From positions 1 to 54,581 of the forward strand of contig CAJQOD010000019.1 of NCBI GenBank assembly GCA_905479865.1: a stretch of 54,581 bases of DNA, written 5' to 3'. Below the pieces are notes generated by a model. The model made no database searches. It saw only the letters and a program-made list of their open reading frames with translations, and had not been told where the DNA came from. The translations under genes and the position numbers were made by a program. The stretch's first letter is position 1, and each line of letters begins with the position of its first letter. This document shows positions 26,374 to 37,099 of this stretch, in pieces. Source of the stretch: an uncultured Rickettsiaceae bacterium (GTDB taxonomy: Bacteria > Pseudomonadota > Alphaproteobacteria > Rickettsiales > Rickettsiaceae).

Positions 26374-27561
26374 ATGAAAAAATATTATCTACTAATTCTG
26401 GTAATCATTCTAAATAATACGCTCTCTTATGCAGATAGTGATTTAAAGAGCAGGATAGGTGCTGCTAGTTCCAGTTATCTTGCCAGCCATTTCATGAATG
26501 CTGCATATATGTTTTGTGATGCAGATGGTGTGATTAATAAAGGTGCCAAAGGTATGCATTCTCTTGCTAGCAAAAAAGAGTTGCAGCCTTTGCAGCAAAT
26601 GCCGATTGCCTCAGCAACCAAGACCATGACGGCAGCCGGCATTCTGAGGTTACAGGATAAAAATCTGCTTGATGTGCAAGATACGGTAGCAAAGCATTTA
26701 AGTGCCAAGAGCGGCATCTGGAAGGACGGCAAAATTCCTGCCTGGGCCGAGCAGGTAAGGATACATAATTTATTGACGCATAGAAGTGGACTTCCTGAAT
26801 ATTTCATGGCAATTGAGCTTGATGTCAAAAAACCTCATGCTGAAATTAATAAAGATATAGCTAATTTTGCTGCAGATAATGAGCTTGCATTTGAGCCTGG
26901 TCAAAAACACCATTATTGCAATACTAACTTTGTGTTACTTGGTCTGATTATCGAGCAGGTTAGCGGTACAAAATTGAGCAAGTTCTATGATGAGGAATTT
27001 TTTGGCTCGCTTGGAATGAGAGATACCAGATTGCTGACTCTAGCTGAAGCAGTGCAGCAGCAAATCAAACCGGAAACAACGTCTTTCCCAACACGTTATT
27101 TTGTGACTCCAACAGGTGCTGAACCACAATTTAATGCAGCAAAATCTAAGTTTCTCATGGTACCATTTGCAGATGGTGGGGTCGTTTCAACAACTCACGA
27201 TCTGATCGTATGGCATCAGGCCTTGCATACAGGAAAAGTTATTTCAGGTAATGCGTATAATCTAATGACTACCAGACACTATGAAGTGGCAGATCGTACC
27301 GGTGTTAATAATTATATTGGTTATGGCCTGTATATTTCTGAGCTTGAGGGAGGTGATATTCTCTATCATCATGCTGGAAGTGCGGTTGCTATTAGAAGTG
27401 AGTCAGGATGTATTCCTAAAAAAAATATATGTTTTGCTGTGCTTAGTAACGTTATGGATTATATTCCCAAGGAAATGCGGGATAAGATAGATATAGCTAA
27501 AGTTGAAAATCAGTTGGATATTCAACATTTCATACAACATATTTTTAAAGCTATCAGGTAA
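26374..27561 (+). CDS. Secreted serine hydrolase, beta-lactamase/class C-like
   Basis: About 395 residues. An N-terminal signal peptide ([14 protein letters not shown], cleavage near SYA-DS) directs it to the periplasm. Catalytic elements of the class C/D-peptidase fold: SATK (Ser80-Lys83), Tyr-Cys-Asn (YCN) in [12 protein letters not shown], and HAG near the C-terminus. Such proteins are D,D-peptidases, esterases or beta-lactamases; which one cannot be read here. The ATG at 26374, after GCAGGAGA, is preferred to that at 26359. Its stop overlaps the ribosome binding region of tsaD. Confidence 0.88.
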   Translation: MKKYYLLILVIILNNTLSYADSDLKSRIGAASSSYLASHFMNAAYMFCDADGVINKGAKGMHSLASKKELQPLQQMPIASATKTMTAAGILRLQDKNLLDVQDTVAKHLSAKSGIWKDGKIPAWAEQVRIHNLLTHRSGLPEYFMAIELDVKKPHAEINKDIANFAADNELAFEPGQKHHYCNTNFVLLGLIIEQVSGTKLSKFYDEEFFGSLGMRDTRLLTLAEAVQQQIKPETTSFPTRYFVTPTGAEPQFNAAKSKFLMVPFADGGVVSTTHDLIVWHQALHTGKVISGNAYNLMTTRHYEVADRTGVNNYIGYGLYISELEGGDILYHHAGSAVAIRSESGCIPKKNICFAVLSNVMDYIPKEMRDKIDIAKVENQLDIQHFIQHIFKAIR

Positions 27562-27565
27562 GTTT

Positions 27566-28594
27566 TTGTCTATTAAAATTCTTGGTTTGGAATCTAGTTG
27601 TGATGACAGTGCTGCGGCGGTGGTTGACTCTAGGACTGGCATCCGGTCAAATATTGTAATTTCACAAGATCAGGAGCATAAACTGTTTAAAGGTGTCGTT
27701 CCCGAAATTGCTGCAAGGTCTCATTTATCCAACTTAGAAATGGCGTTTGAGAGATGTATGCAGGAATCTTCTCTTACACTATCTGATATTGATGCGATAG
27801 CTGCCACTTCGGGACCCGGTTTGATTGGTGGAGTGATTGTTGGTTCAATGTTCGGCAAAGCTCTAGCCAGTGTTTTGGGTAAGCCTTTTATTGCAGTGAA
27901 TCACCTTGAAGGACACGCACTTACCGCACGCTTAACTGATGGTGTTGTTTTTCCTTATTTATTATTGTTAGTTAGCGGCGGGCATTGTCAATTTGTAGCA
28001 GTTCAAGGTTTAGGCAGGTATAAAATATTAGGTAAAACTTTGGATGATGCTGTGGGTGAAGCTTTTGATAAGGTGGCTAAAATGATGAATTTAGGTTTTC
28101 CTGGTGGTCCTGTGGTTGAAAAAATGGCCAGGAGCGGTGATGCCAGTAGATTTGATTTTCCACGTCCATTATGTAACCAGAAAAACAGCGATATGTCATT
28201 TTCCGGTTTGAAGACGGCGGTACGTTTAAAGATCGCAGAGCTAGGGCAATTAAGTCAGCAGGATATATGTGATGTAGCAGCAGGATTTCAAAGTGCTGTC
28301 TGTGATGTTATTGTTAAAAAGACAAAATATGCAATCACGCAATATGAAACAATGTGTGACGGCAGGAATATCGTGGTCTCAGGAGGAGTTGCTGCTAATA
28401 TACAGGTTCGCTCAGCACTTGGCACACTTGCAAGTTCGCTCGGATATAATTTTGTTGCACCGCCGATAAAATTATGTACAGATAATGCTGCTATGATAGC
28501 TTTTGCTGGACTCGAGCGCTTTAAAATGGGTATAGTAGATGGTATGGATTTTAGGCCGAGGGCACGCTGGAGTCTGGAAGAGATGCATAATTAA
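27566..28594 (+). CDS. tsaD: tRNA threonylcarbamoyladenosine transferase TsaD
   Basis: About 342 residues with the TsaD/Gcp signatures [14 protein letters not shown] at the start, the metal-binding [22 protein letters not shown] and SFSGLKTAV. It transfers threonylcarbamoyl to A37 of ANN-decoding tRNAs. No ATG lies at the expected start. A TTG at 27566, four bases after the previous stop and with AGGTAAG upstream, is most likely; an upstream ATG at 27503 would add an atypical 21-residue extension lying inside the preceding gene. Confidence 0.95.
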   Translation: MSIKILGLESSCDDSAAAVVDSRTGIRSNIVISQDQEHKLFKGVVPEIAARSHLSNLEMAFERCMQESSLTLSDIDAIAATSGPGLIGGVIVGSMFGKALASVLGKPFIAVNHLEGHALTARLTDGVVFPYLLLLVSGGHCQFVAVQGLGRYKILGKTLDDAVGEAFDKVAKMMNLGFPGGPVVEKMARSGDASRFDFPRPLCNQKNSDMSFSGLKTAVRLKIAELGQLSQQDICDVAAGFQSAVCDVIVKKTKYAITQYETMCDGRNIVVSGGVAANIQVRSALGTLASSLGYNFVAPPIKLCTDNAAMIAFAGLERFKMGIVDGMDFRPRARWSLEEMHN

Positions 28595-28616
28595 AAAAAT
28601 GTAAGTTTAAGAATTT

Positions 28617-29138
28617 ATGTCAGGGTTAGAGCTAAACAAAATTGTCGCTGCAATTTTAGTTGCCAGTTTGATTGCAATGGTAGTCGGTGTTGTTGCAAAT
28701 ATTTTATATAAACCAAATCTTGAGATTGCCAAGCGCGGATATCAGATTGAGGTTGCAGAAGAGGACGATGGTAGTCTGGAAGCAGGAGTAGAAGAGGTGG
28801 CACTTAACATTGAAGAGCTCATGGCCACCGCAAACGCCGAAGCCGGTGCTAAGACCATAAAAAAATGCGTGGCTTGTCATACATTTGATCAGGGTGGCGC
28901 AAATAAAGTTGGTCCAAATTTGTGGAAAATTGTTAATTCTAAAAAAGCTCAGAAACCGGGCTTTGCATACTCGAAAGTTATGGCAGCAGCCGGTGGCTCC
29001 TGGGACGAACAGAGCCTGTTTGATTTTCTAAAGAAACCCGGTAAGTACTTGCCGGGTACAAAGATGTCTTTTGTAGGTATCAGAAAGCCGGAAGATATTG
29101 CTAATGTTGTGGCTTACTTAAAGGAAAAAGCAGATTAA
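28617..29138 (+). CDS. Membrane-anchored cytochrome c (CycM-like)
   Basis: 173 residues. An uncleaved N-terminal membrane helix (about 9-31) and an acidic, Ala-rich linker precede a class I cytochrome c domain. The haem site is CVACH (Cys84, Cys87, His88) and the distal ligand is probably Met150 in PGTKMSF. This is the layout of alphaproteobacterial CycM/c552, which carries electrons from the bc1 complex to cytochrome oxidase. It follows tsaD after 22 bases on the same strand. Confidence 0.92.
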   Translation: MSGLELNKIVAAILVASLIAMVVGVVANILYKPNLEIAKRGYQIEVAEEDDGSLEAGVEEVALNIEELMATANAEAGAKTIKKCVACHTFDQGGANKVGPNLWKIVNSKKAQKPGFAYSKVMAAAGGSWDEQSLFDFLKKPGKYLPGTKMSFVGIRKPEDIANVVAYLKEKAD

Positions 29139-29342
29139 ATCTATCTCTGAAAATGATTAATCTATAATATTTAGTAATTTGTCAGCTACAGATGTAACGC
29201 CTGTATGGTTACAGATATTTATCTAACTCGCTATGACAGAACTATTATGATACTGAAGTGGAAAACTCTTGATTTGTAAAGCGTACGGATTATCATAGGC
29301 AGTGAAGTTTGTATTTAACTGTTACTAAAAGTGATTAAAATT

Positions 29343-29801
29343 ATGGAATTTACACCGATAGAATTATGGCTTGCAGTTGGGATAATTTTTATTCTGGTTG
29401 AATTTACTTCACTTCCCGGCATTGGATTATTGTTTCTTGGGCTGGGAGCCATTTCTACCTCTATTTTGATTTACTATGTGCCGGAGATACAAAATTATCA
29501 GGTGGCATCAGTTGGTCTTTCCTCTCTTGCGTGGTTTCTTGTGCTTTGGTGGCCTCTTAAAGTATTTGTGTACGGTAAAAAAGGTGGTGCCAGGTCAGAT
29601 TACTTTGATATGGTCGGTATGCAAGTTGAAGTAGCAGTTGAGGATATAAAGCCATCTGGCTCAGGCCAGGTATATTGGTCTGGTACCTTAATGAATGCAA
29701 GGCTTGAAGATAAGGATAGTGCAGGTGCCAAAATCGGCGATAAATTATATGTTACTAAAATAAAGGGTAATATTCTTATTTGTAGCCGCAAAAAGCCTTA
29801 G
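29343..29801 (+). CDS. NfeD-like membrane protein
   Basis: About 152 residues, with an ATG at 29343 (a GTG four codons earlier is possible). Three hydrophobic helices fill the first ~80 residues (LWLAVGIIFILVEF, GIGLLFLGLGA). A short OB-fold-like beta domain follows, with MVGMQVEV and GSGQVYWSG typical of NfeD C-terminal domains. NfeD proteins partner SPFH/stomatin membrane proteins, but no SPFH gene is adjacent. Its exact role is unknown. Confidence 0.82.
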   Translation: MEFTPIELWLAVGIIFILVEFTSLPGIGLLFLGLGAISTSILIYYVPEIQNYQVASVGLSSLAWFLVLWWPLKVFVYGKKGGARSDYFDMVGMQVEVAVEDIKPSGSGQVYWSGTLMNARLEDKDSAGAKIGDKLYVTKIKGNILICSRKKP

Positions 29802-29839
29802 TTTTCTAGCAAATCGTTGTTGCTTGTTCATGGTACAGG

Positions 29840-30484
29840 TTAACTAAAAAACAATCGAATTATGAGTTTTCCTATAGGTTTGATCATTATATTTCTCAGC
29901 AATGTGTAGAGTAAATTTCCTGCAATAATAACAATGATGGTAACAACAGCACTGTAGAGAATATCTGCCGGGTAATGCATGGCCAGCGTTATTCGGGATG
30001 TTGCAACTGCTATGACAGTCAGGCATGCGAATGTCTTTAGTGTTTTGTTCATGTATGGCCAGAAGCAGTATGCAACAAGTAAACTAAGCCCGGTATGTGC
30101 GCTAGGAAAAGACGATAGGCAACGTTCAATAGATGTATCTGTAATAGTAACAAATTCGGTTGGCAGGAGTGAGCAGAATGGGCGAGGTAAATTAACAGAA
30201 AATTTAAGTGCAGCGAAAACTAAACCAAACAGCGCATAGCAAATGCCGATTCGCGTTAATTCATAATAAATTGGTGTAAAATATCCGGTTTGATCTATAG
30301 CCTTTCTGGTTTTATAATAAAAATATATGCAAGCCATTAGATATCCGGCAGCAAAATTGGCAATAAAAAATATGCTCGAGATTGCCTGCAGGATATTTGG
30401 TAATATTCCGATGTTTGTAGCATCATTTATTATGATAAATAAATGCCTGTTGAATCCAAGTAAATTATAGAATGTTTCGAGCAT
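29840..30484 (-). CDS. PAP2-family membrane phosphatase
   Basis: 214 residues with about six membrane helices and all three PAP2 motifs: KFSVNLPRP (KxxxxxxRP), PSAH (PSxH) and SRITLAMHYPADI (SRxxxxxHxxxD). These enzymes remove phosphate from membrane lipids, including undecaprenyl diphosphate, phosphatidic acid and lipid A. The substrate is not readable. It is divergent from the str operon. Confidence 0.92.
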   Translation of the reverse strand: MLETFYNLLGFNRHLFIIINDATNIGILPNILQAISSIFFIANFAAGYLMACIYFYYKTRKAIDQTGYFTPIYYELTRIGICYALFGLVFAALKFSVNLPRPFCSLLPTEFVTITDTSIERCLSSFPSAHTGLSLLVAYCFWPYMNKTLKTFACLTVIAVATSRITLAMHYPADILYSAVVTIIVIIAGNLLYTLLRNIMIKPIGKLIIRLFFS

Positions 30485-30653
30485 ACGGATGCTTTAAGAT
30501 TTGATGATTAAAACTTAAGTTACAGTAAAAGTCATGTGCGTGCAATATTGAAGAATAGTGATTTCCAAGAGCTTAAGTAATGTTAGTGCGTTTTCTTTGC
30601 ATAAAACCCTTGCTAATGATAAAAAAGTTGAGTATAGTTCTGAAAATTTTGAG

Positions 30654-30682
30654 TTAACAATATGAAGCCGGTAGAGTATAAT
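30654..30682 (+). promoter_or_regulatory. Sigma-70 promoter of the str operon
   Basis: TTAACA (30654-30659, 5/6 to consensus) and a perfect TATAAT (30677-30682) are separated by 17 bases. Transcription would start near 30689, 44 bases before rpsL. This is the best promoter match seen in the window, as expected for a ribosomal operon. Confidence 0.75.
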
Positions 30683-30732
30683 GTACTCTTAATCTGGTGG
30701 TTTTACAGGATTTAAGTTTAAATAGGTTTGAG

Positions 30733-31107
30733 ATGCCAACAAATAGTCAATTGGTGCGATTCGGCAGGAAGTTGAAGGTAAAAAAGAGCAAATCGCCTGC
30801 TCTAAAATCTAATCCTTTTCTGAAAGGTGTGTGTGTTATAGTGAAAACTGTGACACCTAAAAAGCCGAACTCGGCACTGCGTAAAATTGCAAGAGTTCGT
30901 TTGAGTAATGGTGAGTACGTTAATGCGTATATACCGGGTGAAGGCCATAATTTACAGGAACACTCGGCTGTACTTGTAAGAGGTGGTAGAGTTCCTGATT
31001 TACCGGGTGTAAAATATCACATCGTTCGTGGTGCTTTGGATACTCAAGGGGTAAAAGGACGAAAGCAAGGTCGTTCGCGTTACGGTACTTCTTCTAAAGG
31101 TCAGTAA
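30733..31107 (+). CDS. rpsL: 30S ribosomal protein S12, with Pro at the streptomycin-linked residue 88
   Basis: 124 residues. The S12 decoding-centre motif [11 protein letters not shown] is intact, with Lys43. The second conserved loop, normally GGRVKDLPGV, is [10 protein letters not shown]: residue 88 is Pro (codon CCT) instead of Lys. Lys88 substitutions are classic streptomycin-resistance changes, so reduced streptomycin binding is likely, though this may be a fixed lineage trait. The C-terminus (RYGTSSKGQ) also differs from the usual RSKYGTKRPK. The ATG at 30733 gives the family N-terminus. Confidence 0.97.
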   Translation: MPTNSQLVRFGRKLKVKKSKSPALKSNPFLKGVCVIVKTVTPKKPNSALRKIARVRLSNGEYVNAYIPGEGHNLQEHSAVLVRGGRVPDLPGVKYHIVRGALDTQGVKGRKQGRSRYGTSSKGQ

Positions 31108-31135
31108 TAGTTAAAATCAAGATTATAGGTATAAA

Positions 31136-31621
31136 ATGTCGCGTCGTCATGCAGCTATAAAACGAGTTATCAATCCCGATGCAAAATACAAGAGTGTTTT
31201 GCTGGCTAAGTTCATCAATAATGTAATGAGAGATGGAAAAAAATCCATCGCTGAGAAGTTGGTTTACGGGGCTCTTGAAAGAGTTGAAAAGAAGCATGGT
31301 GCGGATCCGTTTAAAACGTTTACCGAAAGTATGAATAATGTAAAGCCTTATGTGGAGGTAACTTCTGTTAGAGTTGGTGGAGCTAACTATCAGGTTCCTT
31401 CTCCCGTAGATGAAAGAAGAGGTAGCGCTCTTGCAATTCGCTGGATAATTGATGCTGCCCAGAAGCGTTCTGGTCGTAGTATGATCGAGAAATTGGCTGA
31501 GGAGTTGTTTGACGCAGCAAATAGCCGTGGTGTTGCCATTAAGAAGAGAGAAGATACTCATAAAATGGCTGAAGCTAACAAGGCGTTTGCTCACTTTGCG
31601 CAAAGAACGAATCAGAGGTAG
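31136..31621 (+). CDS. rpsG: 30S ribosomal protein S7
   Basis: 161 residues, basic, with the S7 signatures [19 protein letters not shown] and [15 protein letters not shown]. It binds the 3' domain of 16S rRNA and the head of the small subunit. ATG at 31136, 28 bases after rpsL. It ends three bases before fusA, fixing the operon. Confidence 0.97.
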   Translation: MSRRHAAIKRVINPDAKYKSVLLAKFINNVMRDGKKSIAEKLVYGALERVEKKHGADPFKTFTESMNNVKPYVEVTSVRVGGANYQVPSPVDERRGSALAIRWIIDAAQKRSGRSMIEKLAEELFDAANSRGVAIKKREDTHKMAEANKAFAHFAQRTNQR

Positions 31622-31624
31622 TAT

Positions 31625-33703
31625 ATGTCCGACAAAAAAATACAATTATCTGATGTTCGTAATATTGGTATATGTGCGCACATTGATGCAGGTAAGACAA
31701 CGACCACTGAGCGTATTTTATATTACACTGGTAAATCTCACAACATTGGTGAAGTACACGATGGTGGCGCTACTATGGATTGGATGGAGCAGGAGCAGGA
31801 AAGAGGTATTACAATTACTTCAGCTGCTACAACCTGTTTTTGGAATGATAAGAGAATCAATATTATTGATACTCCAGGACACGTTGACTTTACCATTGAA
31901 GTGGAAAGGTCTCTGAGAGTCCTGGATGGCGCAATAACAGTGTTTGATGGTGTTGCCGGCGTTGAGCCTCAATCCGAAACTGTTTGGCGTCAGGCTGATA
32001 AATACAATGTGCCAAGGATGTGCTTTGTTAATAAACTCGATAGAGCGGGAGCTAATTTCTACAGATGCGTTGATATGATTATTGACCGTCTTGGAGCGAC
32101 TCCTCTTGTACTACAATTACCAATTGGGATTGAAGATGAATTTATCGGTGTGGTTGATCTGGTTAAGATGCAATCTATTATATGGAAAGATGGTTCTTTA
32201 GGTGCGGAATTCAGTTGCGAAGATATTCAGGGTGACCTTAAAGCAAAGGCGGACGAATATAGAGCAAATTTACTGGAAACTGCTGTTGAAGTTGATGACG
32301 ATATGATGGAAAAATATTTGGGCGGTGGCGAGCTTACTGAAAATGAGATCAAATCATGTATCAGAAAAGGCACTATTTCTGGTCATTTTGTGCCAGTGCT
32401 TTGTGGTACGGCTTTTAAAAATAAAGGTGTACAGCCATTACTGGATGCTGTGGTTGACTATTTGCCCTCACCGCTTGATGTACCGGATATGAAGGCAATT
32501 CATGCAAAGTCCAGTGAGGAAACGTCAGTGCCTAATTCAGCAGATGCGCCGTTTGCAGCTCTTGCCTTTAAGGTAATGACTGATCCATTTGTAGGGTCTT
32601 TGACGTTTGCAAGAATTTATTCGGGTCGTGTTGCGACTGGTTCAAGTGTTATTAACACTGTTAAGAATCAGAAAGAACGTGTGGGGCGTATGCTTCTTAT
32701 GCATGCTAATGATCGTGAAGATATAAAAGAAGCAAGGGCTGGGGATATTGTAGCTATTGCCGGTTTGAAGAATACAACTACCGGTGATACACTTTGCTCT
32801 GCGGATGCTGGTGTTATTTTGGAAAGAATGGAATTTCCAGAGCCGGTTATTCAGCTTGCTGTTGAGCCTAAATCCACGGCTGATCAGGAGAAAATGAGTC
32901 TGGCGCTTTCAAAGCTGGCGTCGGAAGACCCGTCATTCAGGGTTAGTAGCAGTGAAAATGGTCAGACCAATATTGCCGGTATGGGTGAGCTACATTTGGA
33001 GATTCTAGTCGATAGAATGAAGCGAGAGTTTAAGGTTGAGGCTAATGTTGGCGCTCCTGAGGTTGCTTATCGTGAGACTATTACTGCTAGTCATGAAGTT
33101 GACTACACTCACAAAAAGCAGTCCGGTGGTGCCGGTCAGTTTGCAAGGGTTAAGATAATATTTGAACCAGGCGAGCCTGGTTCCGGTTTTGAATTTAATA
33201 GTAAGATCGTTGGTGGTGCTGTTCCCAGGGAGTTTATTCCGGGTGTTGAGAAAGGTATAAAACAGATTATGGGAACAGGTGTTGTTGCCGGTTATCCGAT
33301 GATTGACTTTAAAGCGACTCTAATTGACGGTGCTTTCCACGATGTGGATTCAAGCGTGCTTGCCTTTGAAATAGCTGCAAAAGCCGCGTTTAGGGAAGGG
33401 ATGCCAAAAGCCGGTGCCAAGTTACTTGAGCCGATAATGAAAGTTGAAGTAATCACTCCTGAAGAATATATGGGTGATATTATTGGTGACTTAAACAGTC
33501 GCAGGGGTACAGTACAGAACATGGAGCCAAGAGCTAATGCTCAGGTGATTACAGTTCATGTGCCGCTTGCTGAGATGTTCGGGTATATAAACACTCTAAG
33601 ATCGATGTCTCAGGGTAGAGCGCAGTATAGTATGGAGTTTGCCAATTATGCTCAGGTGCCACAACAGGTTGTTGATACGATTTTAAGTAAACAAGGCGGA
33701 TAG
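31625..33703 (+). CDS. fusA: Elongation factor G
   Basis: 692 residues, full length. GTP-binding elements: [15 protein letters not shown] (P-loop), a [10 protein letters not shown] switch I, DTPGHVDF (switch II) and VNKLDR. It drives translocation on the ribosome. It starts three bases after rpsG. tuf does not follow; a tRNA and secE do. Confidence 0.98.
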   Translation: MSDKKIQLSDVRNIGICAHIDAGKTTTTERILYYTGKSHNIGEVHDGGATMDWMEQEQERGITITSAATTCFWNDKRINIIDTPGHVDFTIEVERSLRVLDGAITVFDGVAGVEPQSETVWRQADKYNVPRMCFVNKLDRAGANFYRCVDMIIDRLGATPLVLQLPIGIEDEFIGVVDLVKMQSIIWKDGSLGAEFSCEDIQGDLKAKADEYRANLLETAVEVDDDMMEKYLGGGELTENEIKSCIRKGTISGHFVPVLCGTAFKNKGVQPLLDAVVDYLPSPLDVPDMKAIHAKSSEETSVPNSADAPFAALAFKVMTDPFVGSLTFARIYSGRVATGSSVINTVKNQKERVGRMLLMHANDREDIKEARAGDIVAIAGLKNTTTGDTLCSADAGVILERMEFPEPVIQLAVEPKSTADQEKMSLALSKLASEDPSFRVSSSENGQTNIAGMGELHLEILVDRMKREFKVEANVGAPEVAYRETITASHEVDYTHKKQSGGAGQFARVKIIFEPGEPGSGFEFNSKIVGGAVPREFIPGVEKGIKQIMGTGVVAGYPMIDFKATLIDGAFHDVDSSVLAFEIAAKAAFREGMPKAGAKLLEPIMKVEVITPEEYMGDIIGDLNSRRGTVQNMEPRANAQVITVHVPLAEMFGYINTLRSMSQGRAQYSMEFANYAQVPQQVVDTILSKQGG

Positions 33704-33773
33704 TTTTTATAAAATGATCCGATTTGTTGGGAAGGGCATTATAATTTTGTTGATTTAGTGCTGAAAATATGAT

Positions 33774-33849
33774 AGGAGTGTAGCTCAATTGGTAGAGCGC
33801 CGGTCTCCAAAACCGGAGGTTGCGGGTTCGAGGCCTGTCGCTCCTGCCA
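33774..33849 (+). tRNA. trnW: tRNA-Trp (CCA)
   Basis: 76 bases, with the CCA end encoded. The acceptor AGGAGTG pairs with CGCTCCT (one G-U), the anticodon loop CTCCAAA gives anticodon CCA, and the T arm carries GGTTCGAGGCC. It sits between fusA and secE, where tuf lies in many bacteria; Rickettsia has the same arrangement. Confidence 0.96.
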
Positions 33850-33877
33850 CTTTTGCTTTAGGAATTGAATAGGTCGT

Positions 33878-34078
33878 ATGTTAAAAAAATTAAAGGCGTA
33901 TAAATTTTTTGACCAGGTAAAGCAAGAAGCAAAGAAGGTTACTTGGCCAGAAAAAAAAGAACTTGTTACTTCTGCTTCGATCGTACTTATTGCGGTTTTT
34001 TTGTTTAGTATAGTAAGTCTGATTCTTGATTACGGTATACATAACTTGATAAGTTTTTTGTTGAATATTGGTAAATAG
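33878..34078 (+). CDS. secE: Preprotein translocase subunit SecE
   Basis: 66 residues, the short single-helix form. Cytoplasmic residues [17 protein letters not shown] contain the SecE signature (KKVTWP), followed by one membrane helix at about 40-60. It clamps SecY in the translocon. It precedes nusG, the universal arrangement. Confidence 0.96.
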   Translation: MLKKLKAYKFFDQVKQEAKKVTWPEKKELVTSASIVLIAVFLFSIVSLILDYGIHNLISFLLNIGK

Positions 34079-34095
34079 CTAAGCTAAATAATATT

Positions 34096-34623
34096 ATGGC
34101 CAAGTGGTATATTTTACATACAGTTTCTGGTTCCGAAAAGGGAGTTAAGAGAATGATAGAAGATCAGGTGCTTAAGAAAAAAATGTCTGATTACTTCGAA
34201 GAAATAGTAGTACCGGTTGTAGAGGTACCCGAGATTAAGCGAGGCAAGAAGGTTCTTAGTGAAAAGAAATTCATGCCGGGCTATATAATGATGAAGATGA
34301 AAATGACCGATGAGTCTTGGCATTTAGTTAAATCTGTACCTAAGACCACTGGTTTTTTGGGTAGTAAAACAACACCGCAATCGCTTAGTGAGTCCGAGGT
34401 CAAGGCAGTATTTAGCCAATTAGAGGCTGAATCTAAAAGTGCCAGCATTTCAAGTTTGTATAATGTTGGCGATAAGGTGCAGGTTATTGATGGACCGTTT
34501 GATAGTTTCTCCGGTGTTGTTGAGGAAGTGGACGGGGAAAGTCAGAAGTTGAAAATTTCTGTATCGATATTTGGTAAGGCGACTCCGATTGAGCTTAGTT
34601 TTACGCAGGTAAAAAAGAATTAA
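34096..34623 (+). CDS. nusG: Transcription termination/antitermination protein NusG
   Basis: 175 residues. An N-terminal NGN domain (KWYILHTVSGSEKGVKRMIE) is followed by a C-terminal KOW domain (VGDKVQVIDGPFDSFSGVVE). It binds the RNA polymerase clamp and couples to ribosomes or Rho. ATG at 34096, 17 bases after secE. Confidence 0.97.
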   Translation: MAKWYILHTVSGSEKGVKRMIEDQVLKKKMSDYFEEIVVPVVEVPEIKRGKKVLSEKKFMPGYIMMKMKMTDESWHLVKSVPKTTGFLGSKTTPQSLSESEVKAVFSQLEAESKSASISSLYNVGDKVQVIDGPFDSFSGVVEEVDGESQKLKISVSIFGKATPIELSFTQVKKN

Positions 34624-34661
34624 ATTATACTGAAAATAAAAGTTTAAGGTAAGTTAGGTTA

Positions 34662-35093
34662 ATGGCAAAGAAAATACACAGTTATATAAAATTGACGATT
34701 CCATCCGGTAAAGCTAATCCTGCTCCGCCGGTAGGGCCGGCTCTTGGTCAGAAAGGTGTTAACATCATGGAGTTCTGTAAAGCATTTAATGCTGCTACCG
34801 GTTCTCTTGAGCCTGGAACCCCTGTCCCTGTAGTAATCACGGTTTATGTAGATAAGAGTTTTACGTTTATAACAAAAACTCCTCCTGCTTCTTTCTATTT
34901 GAAGAAGTTTGCAAAAATAAATAAGGGTGCCGGTGCTACTAAGAAAGAGCCTTATGTAGGCAAGGTGACTATGGCTGATTGTGAAGAGATTGCGAAAATC
35001 AAAATGGAAGATTTAAATGCAAACGATTTAGTTGCGGCTGTAAAAATCATCGCTGGTTCTGCAGAATCTATGGGTATTGAAGTAGTAAAATAA
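34662..35093 (+). CDS. rplK: 50S ribosomal protein L11
   Basis: 143 residues with [19 protein letters not shown], the L11 signature, and the C-terminal rRNA-binding domain. It is part of the GTPase-associated centre and is needed for RelA signalling in bacteria that have it. In operon with nusG. Confidence 0.97.
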   Translation: MAKKIHSYIKLTIPSGKANPAPPVGPALGQKGVNIMEFCKAFNAATGSLEPGTPVPVVITVYVDKSFTFITKTPPASFYLKKFAKINKGAGATKKEPYVGKVTMADCEEIAKIKMEDLNANDLVAAVKIIAGSAESMGIEVVK

Positions 35094-35111
35094 GTAAATA
35101 ATAGAGTTATT

Positions 35112-35798
35112 ATGGGTAAAAAAATAGCAGCGATAAAGAAAGAGCTGGATCAGAGTAAAGAATATTCTTTACAGGAGGCGATTTCATTTATCAAGAAGCA
35201 CAGCTTTGTTAAGTTTGATGAGACTTTAGATGTTGTAATCAATCTTGGTGTTGACCCAAAACACTCGGATCAGATGGTCAGGGGAATGGTCTCTCTTCCT
35301 GCTGGAACCGGTAAGGACGTAAAAGTAGCTGTTATCTGTAAAGATGATAAAGTTGCAGAAGCCAATGCTGCTGGTGCTGATTTAACTGGTTCCGAGGCAA
35401 TTATTGATGATATAAAAGCGGGAAAAATTGACTTTGATGTTTGCATAGCAACACCGGATATGATGGGTGTCGTAGGCCAGGTTGCAAGGGTTTTAGGACC
35501 AAAAGGTCTTATGCCAAATCCGAAATTGGGTACTGTGACTGCAGATATTGCAACAGCGGTTAAGAACGCCAAGAGTGGGCAGGTCGAGTATAGAGTTGAG
35601 AAGGGCGGTATAGTTCATGCCGGCGTCGGTAAAATTTCATTCTCAGAAGCTGATTTGCTTAAGAATGCTCAAGTTTTTGTGGATTCTGTAATAAAGGCAA
35701 AACCTGCGGGTGTAAAGGGTACTTACTTAAAAAGAGTGCATTTATCTTCTACCATGGGTTCGTCGTTTAAAGTTGATTTGTCAACAATTGCACATTAG
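35112..35798 (+). CDS. rplA: 50S ribosomal protein L1
   Basis: 228 residues, normal length, with the L1 motifs [16 protein letters not shown] and [13 protein letters not shown]. It forms the mobile stalk that releases deacylated tRNA and, in many bacteria, represses translation of rplK-rplA. Starts 18 bases after rplK. Confidence 0.97.
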   Translation: MGKKIAAIKKELDQSKEYSLQEAISFIKKHSFVKFDETLDVVINLGVDPKHSDQMVRGMVSLPAGTGKDVKVAVICKDDKVAEANAAGADLTGSEAIIDDIKAGKIDFDVCIATPDMMGVVGQVARVLGPKGLMPNPKLGTVTADIATAVKNAKSGQVEYRVEKGGIVHAGVGKISFSEADLLKNAQVFVDSVIKAKPAGVKGTYLKRVHLSSTMGSSFKVDLSTIAH

Positions 35799-35818
35799 GA
35801 ATATTTGGAGAAATAACA

Positions 35819-36328
35819 GTGTTAAGATCTAATAAAAAGAGTTTTGTAACGGAGTTAGAGGATATTTATAAAACCTCAAATTCTGTAATCGTAACGCACT
35901 ATCATGGCCTTACTGTCTCTGAGATCACAAAGTTACGCCGTAACTTGAGAGAGAATGGAGCAGCATTTAAGGTAGTCAAAAATACGCTTTCAAAGATTGC
36001 GGCTTCAAATGCTGGACTAGCTGGTGATCCTGAGGTTTTTTCAGGTCCAACAGCAATAGCTTATTCAGCAGATCCGGTTGCCGCTGCCAAGGAGGTGGTA
36101 GAATTTGCTAAAGCTAATGATAATTTAAAAATTATTGGTGGTGTAGTAAACAATACAGTTCTGGATGTAAGTGCTATACAACAGCTTGCCAAATTGCCAT
36201 CACTTGATGCGCTTAGAGGTAAAATTGTTGGTATATTACAAGCTCCAGCTGCAAATCTTGCTAGAGTGATTCAAGCTCCAGCGGGTGCATTAGCTAGGGT
36301 CATACAGGCTTATGCAGATAAAAATTAA
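35819..36328 (+). CDS. rplJ: 50S ribosomal protein L10
   Basis: 169 residues, beginning at GTG 35819 after TTTGGAGAA. It has the L10 motif [19 protein letters not shown] and a C-terminal helix with near-tandem [10 protein letters not shown] repeats that bind L7/L12 dimers. Only 20 bases separate it from rplA, leaving no room for the long L10-binding leader seen in E. coli, so any autoregulation must differ. Confidence 0.96.
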   Translation: MLRSNKKSFVTELEDIYKTSNSVIVTHYHGLTVSEITKLRRNLRENGAAFKVVKNTLSKIAASNAGLAGDPEVFSGPTAIAYSADPVAAAKEVVEFAKANDNLKIIGGVVNNTVLDVSAIQQLAKLPSLDALRGKIVGILQAPAANLARVIQAPAGALARVIQAYADKN

Positions 36329-36359
36329 TAATAAATCAAAGTCAAAGAGGTAAAACATT

Positions 36360-36737
36360 ATGGCAGATATAACAAAAATAGCAGAAGATTTATCTTCTCT
36401 TACAGTAATGCAAGCAGCTGATCTTTCAAAGCTTCTTGAAGAAAAATGGGGTGTTTCTGCAGCAGCACCGGTAGCAGCAATGGCAGCACCAGCTGCTGGT
36501 GGAGTCGCTGAGGCAGCAACTGAGCAAACAGAATTTGACATTACTCTAGCTAGCAGCGGTGATAAGAAAATTGAGGTTATAAAAGCGGTAAGAACTATTA
36601 CCGGTCTTGGTTTGAAGGAGGCAAAGGAACTAGTTGATGGTGTTCCTTCTGTGTTGAAGCAGGGCGTATCAAAAGCCGATGCTGATGATATGAAAGCAAA
36701 GCTTGAAGCTGCAGGTGCTACAGTAGAAGTTAAATAA
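36360..36737 (+). CDS. rplL: 50S ribosomal protein L7/L12
   Basis: 125 residues. The N-terminal dimerisation helices, an Ala-rich hinge (around 40-55) and the C-terminal domain with [20 protein letters not shown] are all typical. It recruits translational GTPases to the ribosome. Followed by the terminator-like hairpin at 36799. Confidence 0.97.
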   Translation: MADITKIAEDLSSLTVMQAADLSKLLEEKWGVSAAAPVAAMAAPAAGGVAEAATEQTEFDITLASSGDKKIEVIKAVRTITGLGLKEAKELVDGVPSVLKQGVSKADADDMKAKLEAAGATVEVK

Positions 36738-36798
36738 ATAATACAGGGCGTTTTCTCCTTGTAAACATATTGACTTTGTACTTAAGAAATGGTATTGG

Positions 36799-36853
36799 TT
36801 GCACTTTCGATCGGCAATTCTATGAATGGATTTGTATGGAAGTGCAATTTTTT
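36799..36853 (+). terminator. Terminator/attenuator between rplL and rpoB
   Basis: TTGCACTTTC (36799-36808) pairs with GGAAGTGCAA (36838-36847), nine of ten with the mismatch a G-U type, and is immediately followed by TTTTTT (36848-36853). The loop is 29 bases and could hold an alternative structure. Partial termination here would lower rpoBC relative to ribosomal proteins, as known at this point in E. coli. Confidence 0.65.
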
Positions 36854-37093
36854 GCGCATCAGGTTAGTGCTAGATTAGTTCGTTTTTAGCTTGTTTCCTT
36901 GATTTAAGTAGTTTTAAGATAGCTAGGTTTGAAGTGTAAAACTAATAGCATATAACTGGTGCAATAATTTTATAGACTAGGTAAGTAGTTTTGTTTCATA
37001 ACTTATTTATTTAGGGTTTTCTTAAGGGTTTAAGTATCAATGTATATGAGCGTTTCATTATTATAGTCAACTTTATTTAAGCAGTACATACAG

Positions 37094-37099
37094 TATAAT
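37094..37099 (+). promoter_or_regulatory. Possible -10 box upstream of rpoB
   Basis: A perfect TATAAT 25 bases before the rpoB ATG. No good -35 hexamer lies at 16-18 bases, so it would be a weak or -35-independent promoter. Tentative. Confidence 0.3.

Noticed and set aside
29193-29213. 6-bp hairpin (TGTAAC/GTTACA) after the cytochrome c gene
   Set aside because: The stem is short and A/T-flanked with no T-run; expected by chance in AT-rich DNA.
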